From Haliotis asinina (Eukaryota; Mollusca; Gastropoda; Lepetellida; Haliotidae), in NCBI RefSeq assembly GCF_037392515.1, contig NC_090291.1, positions 14,703,001 to 14,767,000 of the forward strand: a DNA stretch of 64,000 nt, in the 5' to 3' direction. Numbering within the stretch: position 1 is the first letter of the stretch; every line of letters begins with the position of its first letter. This document shows positions 12,668-24,229 of this stretch, piece after piece. The position numbers and the translations under genes are program-made. The notes under the pieces are model-generated. The model did not search any database. It worked only from the letters and a program-made list of their open reading frames with translations, and was not told where the DNA came from.

Positions 12668-13612
12668 TTATTTCTTGAAGAACGTCTCATCCTCACAGCT
12701 GCCAAATGTTCCCGAATCCCTCAAATAAAACAATGTGTGTTCCATGTTTCCGAAAGGTTCCTGGAAGTAAGGAGGGGGTGAAGGGAGATATCCTTGAATC
12801 ATGGGAGACAGAGGGTCACAGAACACTTCCGGGTCAAAAGGTGCGCTTGGTTGCCTCTGGAACATAGGAATCGGTGAGCTTCGGTTCCGTTCCACTCGTG
12901 GACCCATATCATTAAGCATTGTTCTTTGGGCCAAGTTTGGCAACTGCATCCCTTGGCAAATGTGATTGCACTCATGTCTGCTGAATACCTGTAACACCCC
13001 ACTCTCCCCACAGTCTGACAAGCCATACTCCTGTTTAACAGAATGAATGGTGGGAATCTTTAACGTCCAGCCATTTTCCTCAGCCGCTCCTTTGAGGCCA
13101 CACACCAGTAAATCACCTCCAGTATGATGGTAACTAAAATGCATAAAAGCAGGCAGCAACGGGTGTATGGTCTTGCTAACCTCACCATTGCGTGTCACAA
13201 ACACTTGGAACCTCTTCCCCATATTCTGCTCAATAAGCACCCACTCTCGACCACTGAGTCTCCTACGACTGAAGGAAAACACATCCATCAAAGCGATTTG
13301 ATCCATTAGAGCTTTCAAAGGTTCTGCAAAGGTGAGGCTAAGATTGTTTTCGGAGAATTTACGGTTGAACACCTTCGCAAGCTCCTCAGCCTTTACAGAC
13401 TTGGCTATTTCTGTGTCGCATCTGCTTTGGGTCCCTGGTTCGTTTCTAAATGCTTTTACGATCGCCTTTTCACCAGATCGTGGTCCCATTCCATTCAAGA
13501 TTCCTTTATGAACGTGCGATGTTGACCCTTTTGCGAAGGATGAGTTCGAGAAACTGACCCAATACCGATGGCCAGTTTCATCCATACTTGAAGACAATGT
13601 CTGCGACTCCAT
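12668..13612 (-). CDS. Alpha-kinase-like protein 2 (predicted pseudokinase with PSAP and PPPY tail)
   Basis: Complete 314-aa single-exon frame. The kinase-like domain spans about residues 15-220: FAKG (26-29), the IVKAF lysine K53, GREWVLIE (121-128), His158, GLKG (172-175), KIP (185-187), a YGLSDCGESG segment and H213-x-C215-N-x-x-C219. The zinc ligands H158, H213, C215 and C219 are kept. The D-x-Q motif of active alpha-kinases reads G-x-K and the TDP Asp is Ile186, so catalysis is unlikely. The tail (221-314) is proline-rich, with PSAP at 255-258 and PPPY at 279-282. By known motif function these would dock TSG101 and WW-domain (NEDD4-type) proteins, suggesting an adaptor. No signal peptide or membrane segment, so probably cytosolic. 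The ATG is the first in frame. Alpha-kinase homology is firm; the role is inference. Confidence 0.92.
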   Translation of the reverse strand: MESQTLSSSMDETGHRYWVSFSNSSFAKGSTSHVHKGILNGMGPRSGEKAIVKAFRNEPGTQSRCDTEIAKSVKAEELAKVFNRKFSENNLSLTFAEPLKALMDQIALMDVFSFSRRRLSGREWVLIEQNMGKRFQVFVTRNGEVSKTIHPLLPAFMHFSYHHTGGDLLVCGLKGAAEENGWTLKIPTIHSVKQEYGLSDCGESGVLQVFSRHECNHICQGMQLPNLAQRTMLNDMGPRVERNRSSPIPMFQRQPSAPFDPEVFCDPLSPMIQGYLPSPPPYFQEPFGNMEHTLFYLRDSGTFGSCEDETFFKK

Positions 13613-13884
13613 AACTTCGTTTACACTGTCTAATCAGATGAACACATGTTGACGTATAACACAATACACGACGCACAATTATACAAACGTTCAATGAACT
13701 GATCTTTGAACAAACACTTGAAATGTCTCTGTCAGGGTTTACACATCGAACAGTATTCTGTTGACTGCAACTTCAAGTGATGATGTCAGAATCTCCGGAT
13801 TGTCATCTTCAGAAAGCGGTTGCTTCCCTTGGACGTAGGTTCACTATGTAAACTCGCTGTGGCGTATCAGCTGACGATCTGTAT

Positions 13885-13979
13885 CTGAAATAACGGAAGT
13901 AGAAGAATTTAAAGCGGATATCTCGGTTTCCCTTTCAGCGAGGAGGATTTGTTGTTAGTATGCAAATGTAAGTGACGTC
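13885..13979 (-). promoter_or_regulatory. Candidate core promoter with IRF/ISRE-type site, gene 2
   Basis: Read towards the gene: a CRE-like AGACGTCA at 13979-13972, an octamer ATTTGCAT at 13967-13960, GAAAGGGAAACC at 13936-13925 (perfect GAAANNGAAA), a weak TATA-like TTTAAA at 13913-13908, and an initiator-like TTTCAGATA near 13885. Spacing between the TATA-like box and the initiator is about 25-30 bases. This would give a 5'-UTR of about 270 bases. A TTAGACAG acceptor-like string lies just before the ATG, but no good donor was found, so the leader may be unspliced. Motif reading is by eye; function is untested. Confidence 0.5.
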
Positions 13980-14019
13980 TATTTAGGACAGCAATATTGT
14001 GTTTATGAACCCAAGCCAT

Positions 14020-14195
14020 CCTTCAAATGTTCCTCATTTCGTGAAATGTATGGCTGAATTCATTTGTTGTATGCGTATTAGTACCTCGTCATGATTGAGT
14101 GATCTTAGCAATGTTACAGAGACCCATCTTTCAAATGTTTCTCATTTCATGAAATGTGTGGCTGAATTCATTTGCTGTGTGCATGTTAGTAACTC
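14020..14195. repeat. Two-copy direct duplication (~100-bp spacing)
   Basis: A stretch containing TTCAAATGTTCCTCATTTC and GTGAAATGTATGGCTGAATTC at about 14025-14100 is repeated at about 14129-14200 with roughly 10% differences. It lies just upstream of the gene 2 promoter candidate. Confidence 0.8.
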
Positions 14196-14326
14196 GTTAT
14201 GAGTGGTTTTAGCGATGTTCCAGCGATATCCCGGCCGTGGACAACAGCAATGGACTTTACACACTGTACCCAAGTCGAGAATCGAACCCTGGTCGCTATT
14301 ACCTCTCGGCTAACCAGCCACTCCTT
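14196..14326 (-). mobile_element. SINE, type B
   Basis: In reverse: common tail (GTTTTAGCGATGTTCCAGCG), ATATCCCGGCCGTGG, then box-B complement GAATCGAACCCTGG and box-A complement GGCTAACCAGCCAC. Confidence 0.8.
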
Positions 14327-14699
14327 CATCACGTCGAATACCAGTACAATCTGGTGTGATATTTATTTTCTCATGCCTCACAGTTTCAATTTCATAATGT
14401 AGCACACATAATCTAACTATAACACAAACGAAATACTTAAAATCCCACGTGGTGTATTATGATGGAAAATAATATCCCTGACAGGATAATGAAAGTGCTA
14501 CGTTAGATTATATTTAATGTTACGTTTCCATTACAGTTATTATGAAATAGTCAAAACGAAACAATGGATTAATCTCGAGTTTCCGAAACTCATGTTTACA
14601 AACAATAAAACGGAAGTTCCGATTGTGCCACACGTCACGAGTAGCCTTTCTGTAGTCGTTGTGATCAGGAAGTTGTATGCAGACATTCTGAGAGGGGAC

Positions 14700-14950
14700 A
14701 CCATGTAATAGAGACCTAGTTTGTTTGTGAGGGGGTGAGTGAGAGTGAAATGAGGGCTTTGGTGTGATGTTTTTCATGAGTAAGGGGGTGTGTGGTTTAG
14801 TGGGTGAGTGGGCTGACTTTGATGGGATGTTTTGGATGAGTAAGTGCTTGAGGCCCAATGGGTGATTGAATGAGTTGGTGAGTTCACAGGACTTTGGGTA
14901 GGATGTTTTGGATTAGTCAGTGAGAAGGTAAGTGGTTTGAGGCCTTCTGA
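14700..14950. repeat. Degenerate ~61-74 bp tandem repeat
   Basis: The string CTTTG...GATGTTTT...ATGAGTAAG recurs near 14756, 14817 and 14891, separated by GTGGGTGAGTG-like DNA. Three imperfect copies. Confidence 0.6.
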
Positions 14951-15094
14951 GGTTGAGGTTAACCATTTGAACAGTTTACCCAAAATATCACATAGTGCCA
15001 CCCTACTCTTGAAGTGGAGCCGGAAGTGGAGCCGGTCCATACACCACAATGGTGAATCCCATGAGAAACGTAAGGTGCATGTAAACCTAGATAT

Positions 15095-15185
15095 ATAACC
15101 TGGGATTCGAACCCATGATCGGATACTTGCAGCATGTTAGAGAGACCCAACTCGGCACGTCGACCGGAGACCAGCCACCCGTGTA
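15095..15185 (-). mobile_element. Possible SINE head remnant
   Basis: CTGGGATTCGAACCCATGATC resembles a reverse-complemented box B, followed by GACCGGAGACCAGCCACCCG. No clear type B tail follows, so this is either another tRNA-derived family or a degraded copy. Confidence 0.35.
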
Positions 15186-15782
15186 CCAAAACCTAACGTG
15201 TACCTATGAGAATACAATTACTCTTGACTAGATGTTTCGTTTGTGCCATTAAATATCTAATCGAAAGACAGACCAACAACCAAATTACGACTTTCATTGT
15301 ATCCGGCACAAACGATTTGTCTCTTGTCTCAAAGTGGTATGACAGAATCACCGGAACCGGAAGTTCGCAGGTTCGATCCCCGGCCACGTCATTTTGAAAA
15401 ACGTTAAAATATGGTACTTGTTGCTTGGTATTATTAATGGAACTGGTCTTCCCGAAGTCAGTATAATATGTCTCCGTGGAGTATTCATGCCTAGCTGTGG
15501 CATGGCATTTCAGTGCCGTAGCCCTATAAAACCATCACCCTAAGCCCATCCCTGCAGTACATAAAAAAACATAATCACGTAACACAGGATGACCCTCCTG
15601 ACATGCAAGAAGTTTCTGTTCAGGCGAACAGCTCCCTTGCCATTGCATGTGTTTGTGATGGTTGCCCGATGAGAGTGGTTTAATCCTGGAGTGATGTATG
15701 AAGACACACTCGTGACAATGCCGGGATCCGAACCTCTCTCATAATCAGAGATTGTTGAAGCATTTGTGCAGCTCTTTTGTCG

Positions 15783-15900
15783 ATGCTCATCCTGCTGATC
15801 ACTGGATTGTTTGGTCCTGACTTGATTATTTACAGACCGTATCCTTGCAGCTTCAATATCACTATGAGCGACGTAAACCTAAACTCACTCTCTATACATT
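15783..15900 (+). mobile_element. SINE, type A, 3' half
   Basis: GATGCTCATCCTGCTGATCACTGGAT, GATTATTTACAGACCG, then a diverged tail and AACTCACTC. The 5' half is absent. Confidence 0.75.
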
Positions 15901-16134
15901 TAAAAAAATTAATGTAGGGTTATGCAAAACAAAGACCTTTCACGACTGTAAAATGCCATCAGAATGCAATGTCAAACACCCTGGATGATCACAAAGGATC
16001 ACAAGGATCACAAAACTGTATGCTTTTAAGAGTCTGTGAATTATACTTTCGCATCTAGTACAGAAGCAACTACATCGGTAATCTATTCAACAACATTACA
16101 GATTATATGTGAAGCTCAAAAGGAACCAACTTAC

Positions 16135-16206
16135 CCTCTGGAGACTGGAGCTGATGTTTCACGGAGAGAAGCTTAACTGGAATCACCCACTCGTCCAAAT
16201 CAGTCA
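16135..16206 (-). CDS. Possible isolated coding exon (unassigned gene)
   Basis: A 72-base segment on the minus strand is flanked by a good acceptor (GTTTTCCAG, ending at 16207) and a consensus donor (CCAGAGG then GTAAGT, from 16134). Only one phase is open across it, encoding 23 full codons that begin TDLDEWVIPVKLL. It includes a DEWV string like the alpha-kinase genes, but the following residues do not continue as that motif. Partner exons were not found on either side. It could be a chance exon-like segment or one exon of a larger minus-strand gene. Confidence 0.28.
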
Positions 16207-16811
16207 CTGGAAAACATGTTCATAATCATGTTTGAGGCAAATGCTACCTGTAAAATGTTACCGCCAACATTAAATGTTGTTGCGTGACCACAGAAAAGTC
16301 CTTGTAAAACGGGGAAATGAACGGACGGACACTGTGTACAATCTACAGACACAGTATGCACAGTGTCACAGCAATACTTTGAGTATGGGCGAGCCTTGTC
16401 GGTGTGAAGCAAAGGGGCACAACTCTCCCAGTCTCCTTCAACTTCGTCTAAATGACTGTCAAGTGGGCTCACGAAGCTAACGACGTCACTATCTGGTTTA
16501 CAGATCGTGCCTCACCTTTAGTTTTGTTGTACTTGTGTGCAATGCGTTCCACTCAACCGTCATTCAACAGTTTTAGCTCAAATGTTTTTGCCAATTTATA
16601 ATTCTATGCTGCTTGCAACGCTTTGTGTTCCATGTACAACATGCTCAAAGCGCAGAAATCATAGAATCAGGAAAAAAACAGACACTAAGAGATAATGAAA
16701 TAGGACAGCTACATGGAACAGAATTCAATGGATTATTGTTTGCTGCCGTGGGCTAATCTGGAGCAGTGAGTCTTTAGTGAGAATTTATAATTTATAAGCT
16801 GTTTGTCGTAC

Positions 16812-16900
16812 AGTTACGTTGAGTGAGTGAGTGAGTGAGTGAATGAGTTTAGTTTTATGCCATTTTTACCAATATCCCAATATCACCAGTGGGACACAGG
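16812..16900 (-). mobile_element. SINE tail fragment
   Basis: Six GAGT repeats, then GTTTAGTTTTATGCCATTTTTACCAATATCCCAATATCACCAG: the reverse complement of the shared SINE tail and part of the type B middle. The head is missing. Confidence 0.65.
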
Positions 16901-17329
16901 ACATGTAGAGGCCATATGAAGAGGTCTTCACAGAGTCGATAACGAAGAGACGTTTAACCTGAAAACGGAGAGAGCGAGGTGGGGAGTACTTTGTGAAGAA
17001 AGGTGTAAAGTACGACTTGTAAATATTTATAAACCCACAGCTTGAAAATGTACATGCTTTGATACACGATACTAAAATTACGTCAACGTGCTGTTTGTCC
17101 TTGATCACACGAACAAAGCCTGTTCGATTTTAGTGAGTGGGTTAGTGGCGTTGAAAATCGGTCGTTGTTACATTATTGCACAATGTATTGACACGGATAT
17201 TAAACATTCCTTTTCCTCAACGATTCAGCTCGCCACGCACGTATGGATGTTTGGTTGTGAAACTAGCCATGAATTCATTATTTACGCTTGAAAAAACTAT
17301 CCTTGTTGATCCGGGTTAGAGAAAGTATG

Positions 17330-17531
17330 TCAGTGAGTGAGTGAGTTGAAATTTAAGTCACTCTGGCAATATTTTAGCCATAACTAGTGAGTGAGTAAGT
17401 GAGTTTGGTTTTACGCCGCTTTTAGCAATATTCCAGCGATATCACGGCGGGTGACACCAGAAAATGGGTCTCACACGTAATACCCATGTAGGGAATCGAA
17501 CCTTTTACCACTAGGCTACCCCACCGCCCCA
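17330..17531 (-). mobile_element. SINE, type B, with a second tail fragment
   Basis: A first GAGTGAGT run is followed by a degraded tail at 17330-17385. A full copy follows from 17386: GTTTTACGCCGCTTTTAGC, GATATCACGGCGGG, GGGAATCGAACC (box B complement) and CACTAGGCTACCCCACCG (box A complement). Two insertions in one place, or a tail duplication. Confidence 0.85.
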
Positions 17532-17787
17532 TATCGTGACTGAAACAATATACAGATTAACAACAAAAAAAAGATAAATTATACAATCCTGTCATCGAAG
17601 GACAGTAAAATAGCTAGTAATATATCTAAAACATTTTAGCTAGAAGGGACAACACAATATAAAAATACAGATAGACAACAACTGAAGGTAGATCACCATA
17701 CTAGGGACAATGGGGACTTACAGTACATTTGCTAGAAAAAGTATGTACATGTATAGTATAGATGTGTGTTGTTTTGTATCATAATGT

Positions 17788-17863
17788 ATCCATGGATTCA
17801 TCCATCATTGGATGGATGAATGGATAGATAGATGGAGGTAGGTAGGTAGGTAGGTAGGTAGGT

Positions 17864-17894
<31 letters not shown>

Positions 17895-18001
17895 CGTGCG
17901 GGCGGGCGGGCGGGCGAGCGGGCGGGTGGGTGGGTGGGTAGGTAGGTAGGTAGGCAGGTGGGTGGGTAGGTAGGTAGGTAGGTAGGTAGGTAGGTAGGTA
18001 G
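17788..18001. repeat. GGTA/GGCA/GGCG tetranucleotide tract
   Basis: GGAT, then GGTA, GGCA, GGCG and GGTA blocks in succession, giving a graded, purine-rich microsatellite about 180 bases long. The minus-strand frame of Pro-Thr-Tyr-Leu repeats is an artefact. Confidence 0.95.
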
Positions 18002-18354
18002 TTTTTTATATAAACTCAAACATGTGTTCACACAGAATATTAAAAGAATGGTGCCAAAATATCAATAATACTTAATGTCAGAGTTTGTTTCCAACGCGTG
18101 TGTGTTGTTGTTTTTTCATGAACGCGCATTCAGTGGGTACCTATCGTTTTCGTCAGTTGTCATTGTGTTTCGATTCTATTGGGGTTTTTTCTGCGTTTAG
18201 TCAGACACGTGCGTCTGTTAGCAGCTAGGCCGGAAAACAGGAGGTTAAATTAGTGGACGGATGTACCGGAATCTGTTGAATGCATCTGTTCCGAAACGTC
18301 ACCCTCCGCATTTAGTGCGAACATAAACAGTGGCTACAACCATCAGTATTTAAT

Positions 18355-18585
18355 TTACCCATGAAGATCCTGGTTAGAATTCATCTTCAGTAACACGTGC
18401 TTGTCGTATGTAGCGAATTACGGGATCGAGTGATCAGGCTTGTTGAATTAGCTGATACATGTCTCCGTATCGCAAAGGCGCTGATCGATGATCATGCTGT
18501 TGATCACTGGAGTGTTTGTTCAAAACTCGATTATTTACAGACAACTGTCATGTAGCTGAAATATTGCTGAATGCGGTTGCTCAGA
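18355..18585 (+). mobile_element. SINE, type A
   Basis: Begins with CATGAAGATCCTGGTTAGAAT and ATCTTCAGTAACACGTGC, continues through GGGATCGAGTGATCAGGC and TGCTGTTGATCACTGGAG, and ends GATTATTTACAGACAACTG with a diverged AATATTGCTGAATGCGG tail. Confidence 0.85.
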
Positions 18586-18894
18586 ACCAACCAATCAACC
18601 AACCCAAAATAGGCAATATTTATGATGTAATCTCTTGCGTGGATTCTGGTGTAAATTCTACATATGTCAACGACACATGAAAAATGAATGTCAATGGTCA
18701 TGACATGTTATACATATAGTCCAATGAAATTATATCCGAATATCCCAATCATAAATTGACTCGAATACGTAATGTTTCTCCTTCTGACGAAATCGACAAC
18801 TAAATCATAGTGATACCCTAAATTATAACTTGCCAAATCTCATGTCGCCGAAGCATAATGACCTTTTTTGGTGCTCATGCATTCAGTCATTAGC

Positions 18895-18995
18895 ACCCGT
18901 GATGAAAATCCAGGTTAGAATTGATCATCTATAAGGGTGGTCCGGCTCGCTGACATGTACGACACTTGTACAGCTGGAATGTTGCTCAGTGTGGA
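18895..18995 (+). mobile_element. SINE, type A, internally deleted
   Basis: GATGAAAATCCAGGTTAGAATTGATC is joined after a short gap to GGCTCGCTGACATGT and then directly to the tail ACAGCTGGAATGTTGCTCAG. The central part is lost. Confidence 0.65.
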
Positions 18996-19436
18996 AAAAA
19001 AACAACCTCCTTCACTTCCTCGTTGATTGTTCAAACTTACGAGAAAAAAAAAGTCACCAAGAAAACAGGAAATGGATATTTATAGTTGACAGAGGTGTCA
19101 CTGTTTTGGGTTGGGGTTTAAATTTGCTTGATTCATTAGAGTAATAGTTTGATGAAGCTTGTAATTTGTTGGTCAGTTCAAAATTTCAGTTGTTTAATTT
19201 CATTTATGTTTACAAGCCGGGTAGTAGGTTGACGCTACTTGTAAGCGTCCCCAGTTATTACTGACTGTGTTTAACGAGACAATAAAACCCGAGTTTGTGT
19301 AAAATGTTGCTTCAAGGGCCTTGTTGAGATCTACAAAATTTAGAATGTAACAGGTGTTTATCGGCTTAAGAAGGGGTTGGCAGTACTGTCACAAGTAGAA
19401 AAAACAACGATTTTTTAAACTGTCTCGATGGTAACG

Positions 19437-19462
19437 GGGGGTGGGTGGGGGGGGGGGGGGGG
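19437..19462. repeat. Poly-G tract
   Basis: About 24 G residues with a single T interruption. A similar tract lies at 50467-50482. Confidence 0.9.
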
Positions 19463-21277
19463 TTAGAGCAAAAGTGAGCAATGCGATTTTTTTCAAAGCG
19501 ACCTATTTAGAACAAACCATGGCTTTATGTACATTAGTGTACGATGATAGTGTGTTATAAAGGAAATCTTTTAAATACCCATTTTGTAATTAGACTTAAC
19601 TTCATTATATATGATGTTTACGTAAAGATGGTGTTTGGGGTCGGGTTTGGGGATAAAGAAATCAACTAAGATAAATTAAAATAAATCCTTTAGGGGAAAT
19701 AAACGGCATGTCATAACAATTAGCAAAAAACATACAATCCTGTCGACCTTCGGGGGTCATGCCGCCCACATGTTTTGAAACATTTAATACGCTGATTTAA
19801 GCTTTCGTGTGGGTATAAAACTCATTTGCATATCTCACCAAAAAGTTTACGAAAGAAAGACATGGATGAGCGACTTAATTGTCATCTATAGTCCGATCTG
19901 TTGATGGCACAGTTATTCATGTGTAAGCTGTGCCCGATTCTACGAGTAAACATGCTTTTCTGTATACCTATTGCGCACCCCACGGAACGCCTAGTTTGGG
20001 TTATTTCGACATATTCTATTTGAAGTTATATAACTTTTAAGGATAAAGAGAAACAAAATAAAGACGTTTCTGTTTTTCTTTCCTCTCTCTTTCAGATAAT
20101 AATACTCTAGTGAATGAAGCGTGTTCCGTTGCTCATAATTGCACCATGCTTGACGTTCATGTCGAATGTCCCCCTCCTTGGATATGCCTATCTCCAGTAA
20201 AACCTATTGAAAACAGCACTCTGTTCTTCTGAAACTTGAACTTTACTTCAATGAGAAGACATCCACAATTTTAAAACCCAGGGTATAATGACAAATAGTA
20301 ACAGTATATTTTAGAGTGCTAGTCTCAATGCACAAGTGGATCCTACAAATCTCTTAATTTGATTGTTATTTCCCCGGGTAACCCGCGTTGTCTATTCGCC
20401 GCTAGAAGGTTATTCTCACACGACTTTATCCAACCGGGTACCCATTTTCAGCCGGATGAACAGAGGTAAGTTGTGGACAAACCCACTTACCTTGGGTGAG
20501 ACCATGTGTGTCGTATGTGCTTCGTTGTGTAGCAGGCCTGAAGTCGTAGAAACTCTCAGGAACTCTCACGGTCTCCCGTCCATGGACTGTAGGCGTCCAT
20601 CGTTGCTTTTCTTCAACTGATTCCGACCAGGGCTCAGATGTTCGAAGCTAAGAGAGTCGTAAGTTAATGTTAATGTATGGCACCATCTTTGAGCTAAAAG
20701 AGCTTCGAAAATATAGGCCCTGGCCTTTTTGTACAGGACAACACTTGCCATGAAAAAGGTCCTCGAAACATTTGTCTATTCTAACCGCGTCAACACGTGT
20801 TGTGTAAAAACATGTGTAATAAATGAACATGCTGTGACATGCTTCATTGGGTTTTATCGTTGATTGCATGGGGCTCACAATTCTGATAACAATTCAGTGG
20901 TTTGTCTGGTACAGACCCCATTTCTTTTTTTTCGACGTCATACGTCTTTGGTGTGGCGTTAACAAGAACAAGCCCTCGCGTATAAATATCTTCGATAAAT
21001 GGTCTCACGATAGCAAAATATTGTGAAGAAATCATCAACTGTTTGTCGGAAATGTGTGACCTTGGCTTCGAATCCCAAATTCGACTTTGCAGATTTCACC
21101 AAAGTGACAAAGACTTTTTGCCTAGCCTTAAGCATGATTATAACAGTATCTAAAACTAGTTCCAGTTATGCACATCGCAAGCCTGTTTAAATGTATATTT
21201 ATCTAACTTCCAAGCCTTGACAGTAAAACAAAACATAGAAGCTGTCCAAACTGAAATGTACTCCCCTTACAATACCT
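19463..21277. other. Non-coding stretch, no recognised element
   Basis: Only short chance frames. The 85-codon plus-strand frame at 20363-20620 has no recognisable motif. Confidence 0.35.
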
Positions 21278-21434
21278 TGGGGTAACCTGGTGATTAAAGC
21301 GTTCGGTCGTAACGCCAGAGTGAGTGAGGTCGATTCCCCACATTGGCGCAGTGGGGTAGCCCATCTCTGGTGTGACCTGCCGTGATATTGCTGGACAATT
21401 GCAAAAAGCGGCGTAAAATCATACTCACTCACTA
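21278..21434 (+). mobile_element. SINE, type B
   Basis: Box-A-like GGTAACCTGGTGATTAAAGC, box-B-like GGTCGATTCCCCAC, then CCGTGATATTGCTGGACAAT, AAGCGGCGTAAAATC and ACTCACTCAC. Confidence 0.88.
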
Positions 21435-23640
21435 GACAAAGCGAAGCATTAACATCGAGACAATCGTAAGTTCGACACTTCACTTCACAAACCTGTGCGG
21501 TATTGAATTTCCTGAAGTCGCGGACAAAATCCTAAAACGTGGGAATGAAGCAGGTTCTCAAGTACATGATATCATTCATTCTCAAAAAAACGTCACGTCT
21601 AATATGTTTTCACGCAAGTAAAGATATCCAGTCTTTGGTGTGAAATGTGGAGCAAGGTCACAGTGAGATAGCGATCACAAACCCACATCTAGTGTGACAG
21701 GAGAATAAAGAAGTTGAACAATAACTCTACCTACATGCACAATTCATGTCGTTAGAGCAACGACACCAACTACTTGGCTGTTGACACGGGTACACGCTGA
21801 CGGAAACAATTTGTTTCGGAGGTTTAGTCTGGATTTTGTATAAGACGGTGCAAGCACAGTTAACATTCTGAGTTGTGTGAATGCGTACCAGCGTGTGAAA
21901 TAGTTTCCAAATTTTGCTGCAACCCACTGGGACTAGTTATGCCTGAACATTAGAAGGCCACAAATTCAATTCACTAGCCCGAAATTGAATTTCGAAATTA
22001 AGCAAAATATTACAGAACTACATGAAATATGATATTGTCGGCATGACTCCGGTTACACCATTAAGCTGCTAATATGAACATATTTGTCAGGCTATAATCT
22101 TTAAAAGTGTATTATAACATAACAACATAACAACAAGGACCCCTAGAAAATTCACTACCTAGTGACTGTAAAGATTTCCTAGCCCGACTTGAATTTTACC
22201 AGTCACGGGCTTGCGGGCCAGTAGATATTTCACTCACTGGTGATTATGTTTATCTGTGTTCATTTGCGCCCACGTTTATATAGCCCAAGGATTCTCCCAG
22301 AGTACACTAACAATTGCTGTATCATGAATACCCTAGACAAGACATGTGGGATTTTCGTTGTTTGGTCAGAAGGCCCGTGCCTCCTTGTGTACTTGAATGC
22401 ACGCGTGAGTTGGGGCGTGGGGACTTAAGATTGACAGTAACGTACACTTGCTTATGGCTTTCTCCAGAGAGGTGTTGAGAGACTAATATTCCAATTATAT
22501 CACTATGTTTCAGCTTTAAAGTGTGCAGTAATCCAAGTGTCAGAACCACTTCGTGAGTAGGGATGAAGCTTAAAAAACTTGAAACACAATCGTGGCCACC
22601 GGGATTCAAACTCGAATCACTGTCCTCTTACGTACCCACGGGGTACAACTCTGCACAGCCTTTCAGGCGACTTGGCTTCCCGTGCCTCCACATTTAACTA
22701 TAACGATACGTAAGGCAGTCATGTCAATTTAAACATGTGTGGCTTGCATCTTAATCTTTGACTCCTTCACTGCGGCCCATATCACTCAAACTGGTTGTTA
22801 CTGAGAGGGCTTTACACTGCGAATTCTGTTGCCCTTAAGACGACTGGGCTTTCCGTGACCTCTCGCAGAACTGCAGCAAAGTCATTATTATTAATTAGAC
22901 TGTGTGTGCCTTATGTGTGACTCTTCTCTACGTTTGACCCTTCTCTACGACCCTTGTCACTCAAAATGGCTGTTCCATGACCCTCACTTGCTGATGCACA
23001 ATGCTTTGTGTGTTTATGTATTCTGATGGTCCTGTATAAACCAACAAACATTTCTCTTGAAACAAGACATCTTAACACAATTATGATAATGTTTCAAGCA
23101 AGAAAAACCACAAAGAAGAATACCACGACAATTAGACCGTCAACGTTGATCCATTACATGTATATCTCTAGCGTCACACATGAAAGTCGTACGTGACTGA
23201 AATAGGCATAATTCATACTTTTCATTAAAAAAATAGAAAGTTGAGAAAAAATAGTGATGAACTATCTCGTCCTGAAGGCATTTACAAGACTTCCACTCAC
23301 TAAAGTAAAACTCCAGTCATGCCAATATACCATAGTTACTGACAACAGTGGAACGTATTTCAGTTGAATCCCACGTGAGGTAAAGCAGAGAAAGGTTTGT
23401 CTTGTTGGTGATTTGAAACCTTTGGGGACACTCCACTAAATGTCAGTCACGGGCTTACTGTTTATTAATGGTTTGCAGTCGTTGTAAGTCCCCGGATTAC
23501 GTATAATCGTGTTGTTGAAGTACATAACAACTTGCAACGCTGCCAGAGACGTCCAAACTCGTTTTATTGTCTTTGCAAAAAAATCATATTGCATGGGTAC
23601 CTCACGCACGACTTGTATTGAACTCCGCGAATTATTCGAA
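21435..23640. other. Non-coding stretch, no recognised element
   Basis: No credible exon. A GGGATTCAAACTCGAATCAC string near 22600 looks like a reversed box B but has no supporting tail. Confidence 0.35.
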
Positions 23641-23672
<32 letters not shown>

Positions 23673-23674
23673 AA
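23641..23674. repeat. Poly-T/poly-A tract
   Basis: Twenty-five T residues followed by nine A residues, a self-complementary junction. Confidence 0.95.
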
Positions 23675-23817
23675 GCAAAGGTAGCGTTATGCATTAACAC
23701 TTTATCTATGACTGGAGGTACGTTGGAAGGAAAATAGTTCACTCAGAACGTTTAGTTTACACGACCCTCATATCTTTAAAGGGGGCTGGGTTTTTTATTC
23801 CGGCATTGTACATGTCG

Positions 23818-23932
23818 ATTGATTGATTGATGAATTTGTTTGTTTGTTTGTTTGTTTGTTTGTTTGTTTGTTTGTTTGTTTGTTTGTTGGTTGGTTGGTT
23901 GGTTGGTTGGTTGGTTGGTTGGTTGGTTGGTT
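23818..23932. repeat. TTGA, TTTG and TTGG tetranucleotide tract
   Basis: Short GATT repeats lead into about 12 TTTG units and then about 11 GGTT units. Confidence 0.95.
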
Positions 23933-24229
23933 AGCTTTTCGTCGTAACAAACAATACTCCAGCTATATATTCCAATATTCCTGTTAGTCATACTTGATAT
24001 CTCCAGGTATAGTAGCTGGCTGCAACAGATTCGATAAATTACAGACAAACGAGTGATCGACGTTATGAACAATGTCAGTATTTATGGTGCCCTGATCTGA
24101 AAGTGCATCTCCACTGATTGATCACATGGTATTGGACAGATACAAACGATAACCCCTCTTTAAAGTTTTCACGTCGTCAACGACAGCTGCTGATCGTAAT
24201 GTTTGACTTGCAGTACAAACATATAAGGG

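Noticed and set aside
15355..15393. tRNA-like 3' half with GGTTCGATCCCCGG
   Set aside because: No matching acceptor stem or D arm upstream; most likely a SINE-head relic or chance.
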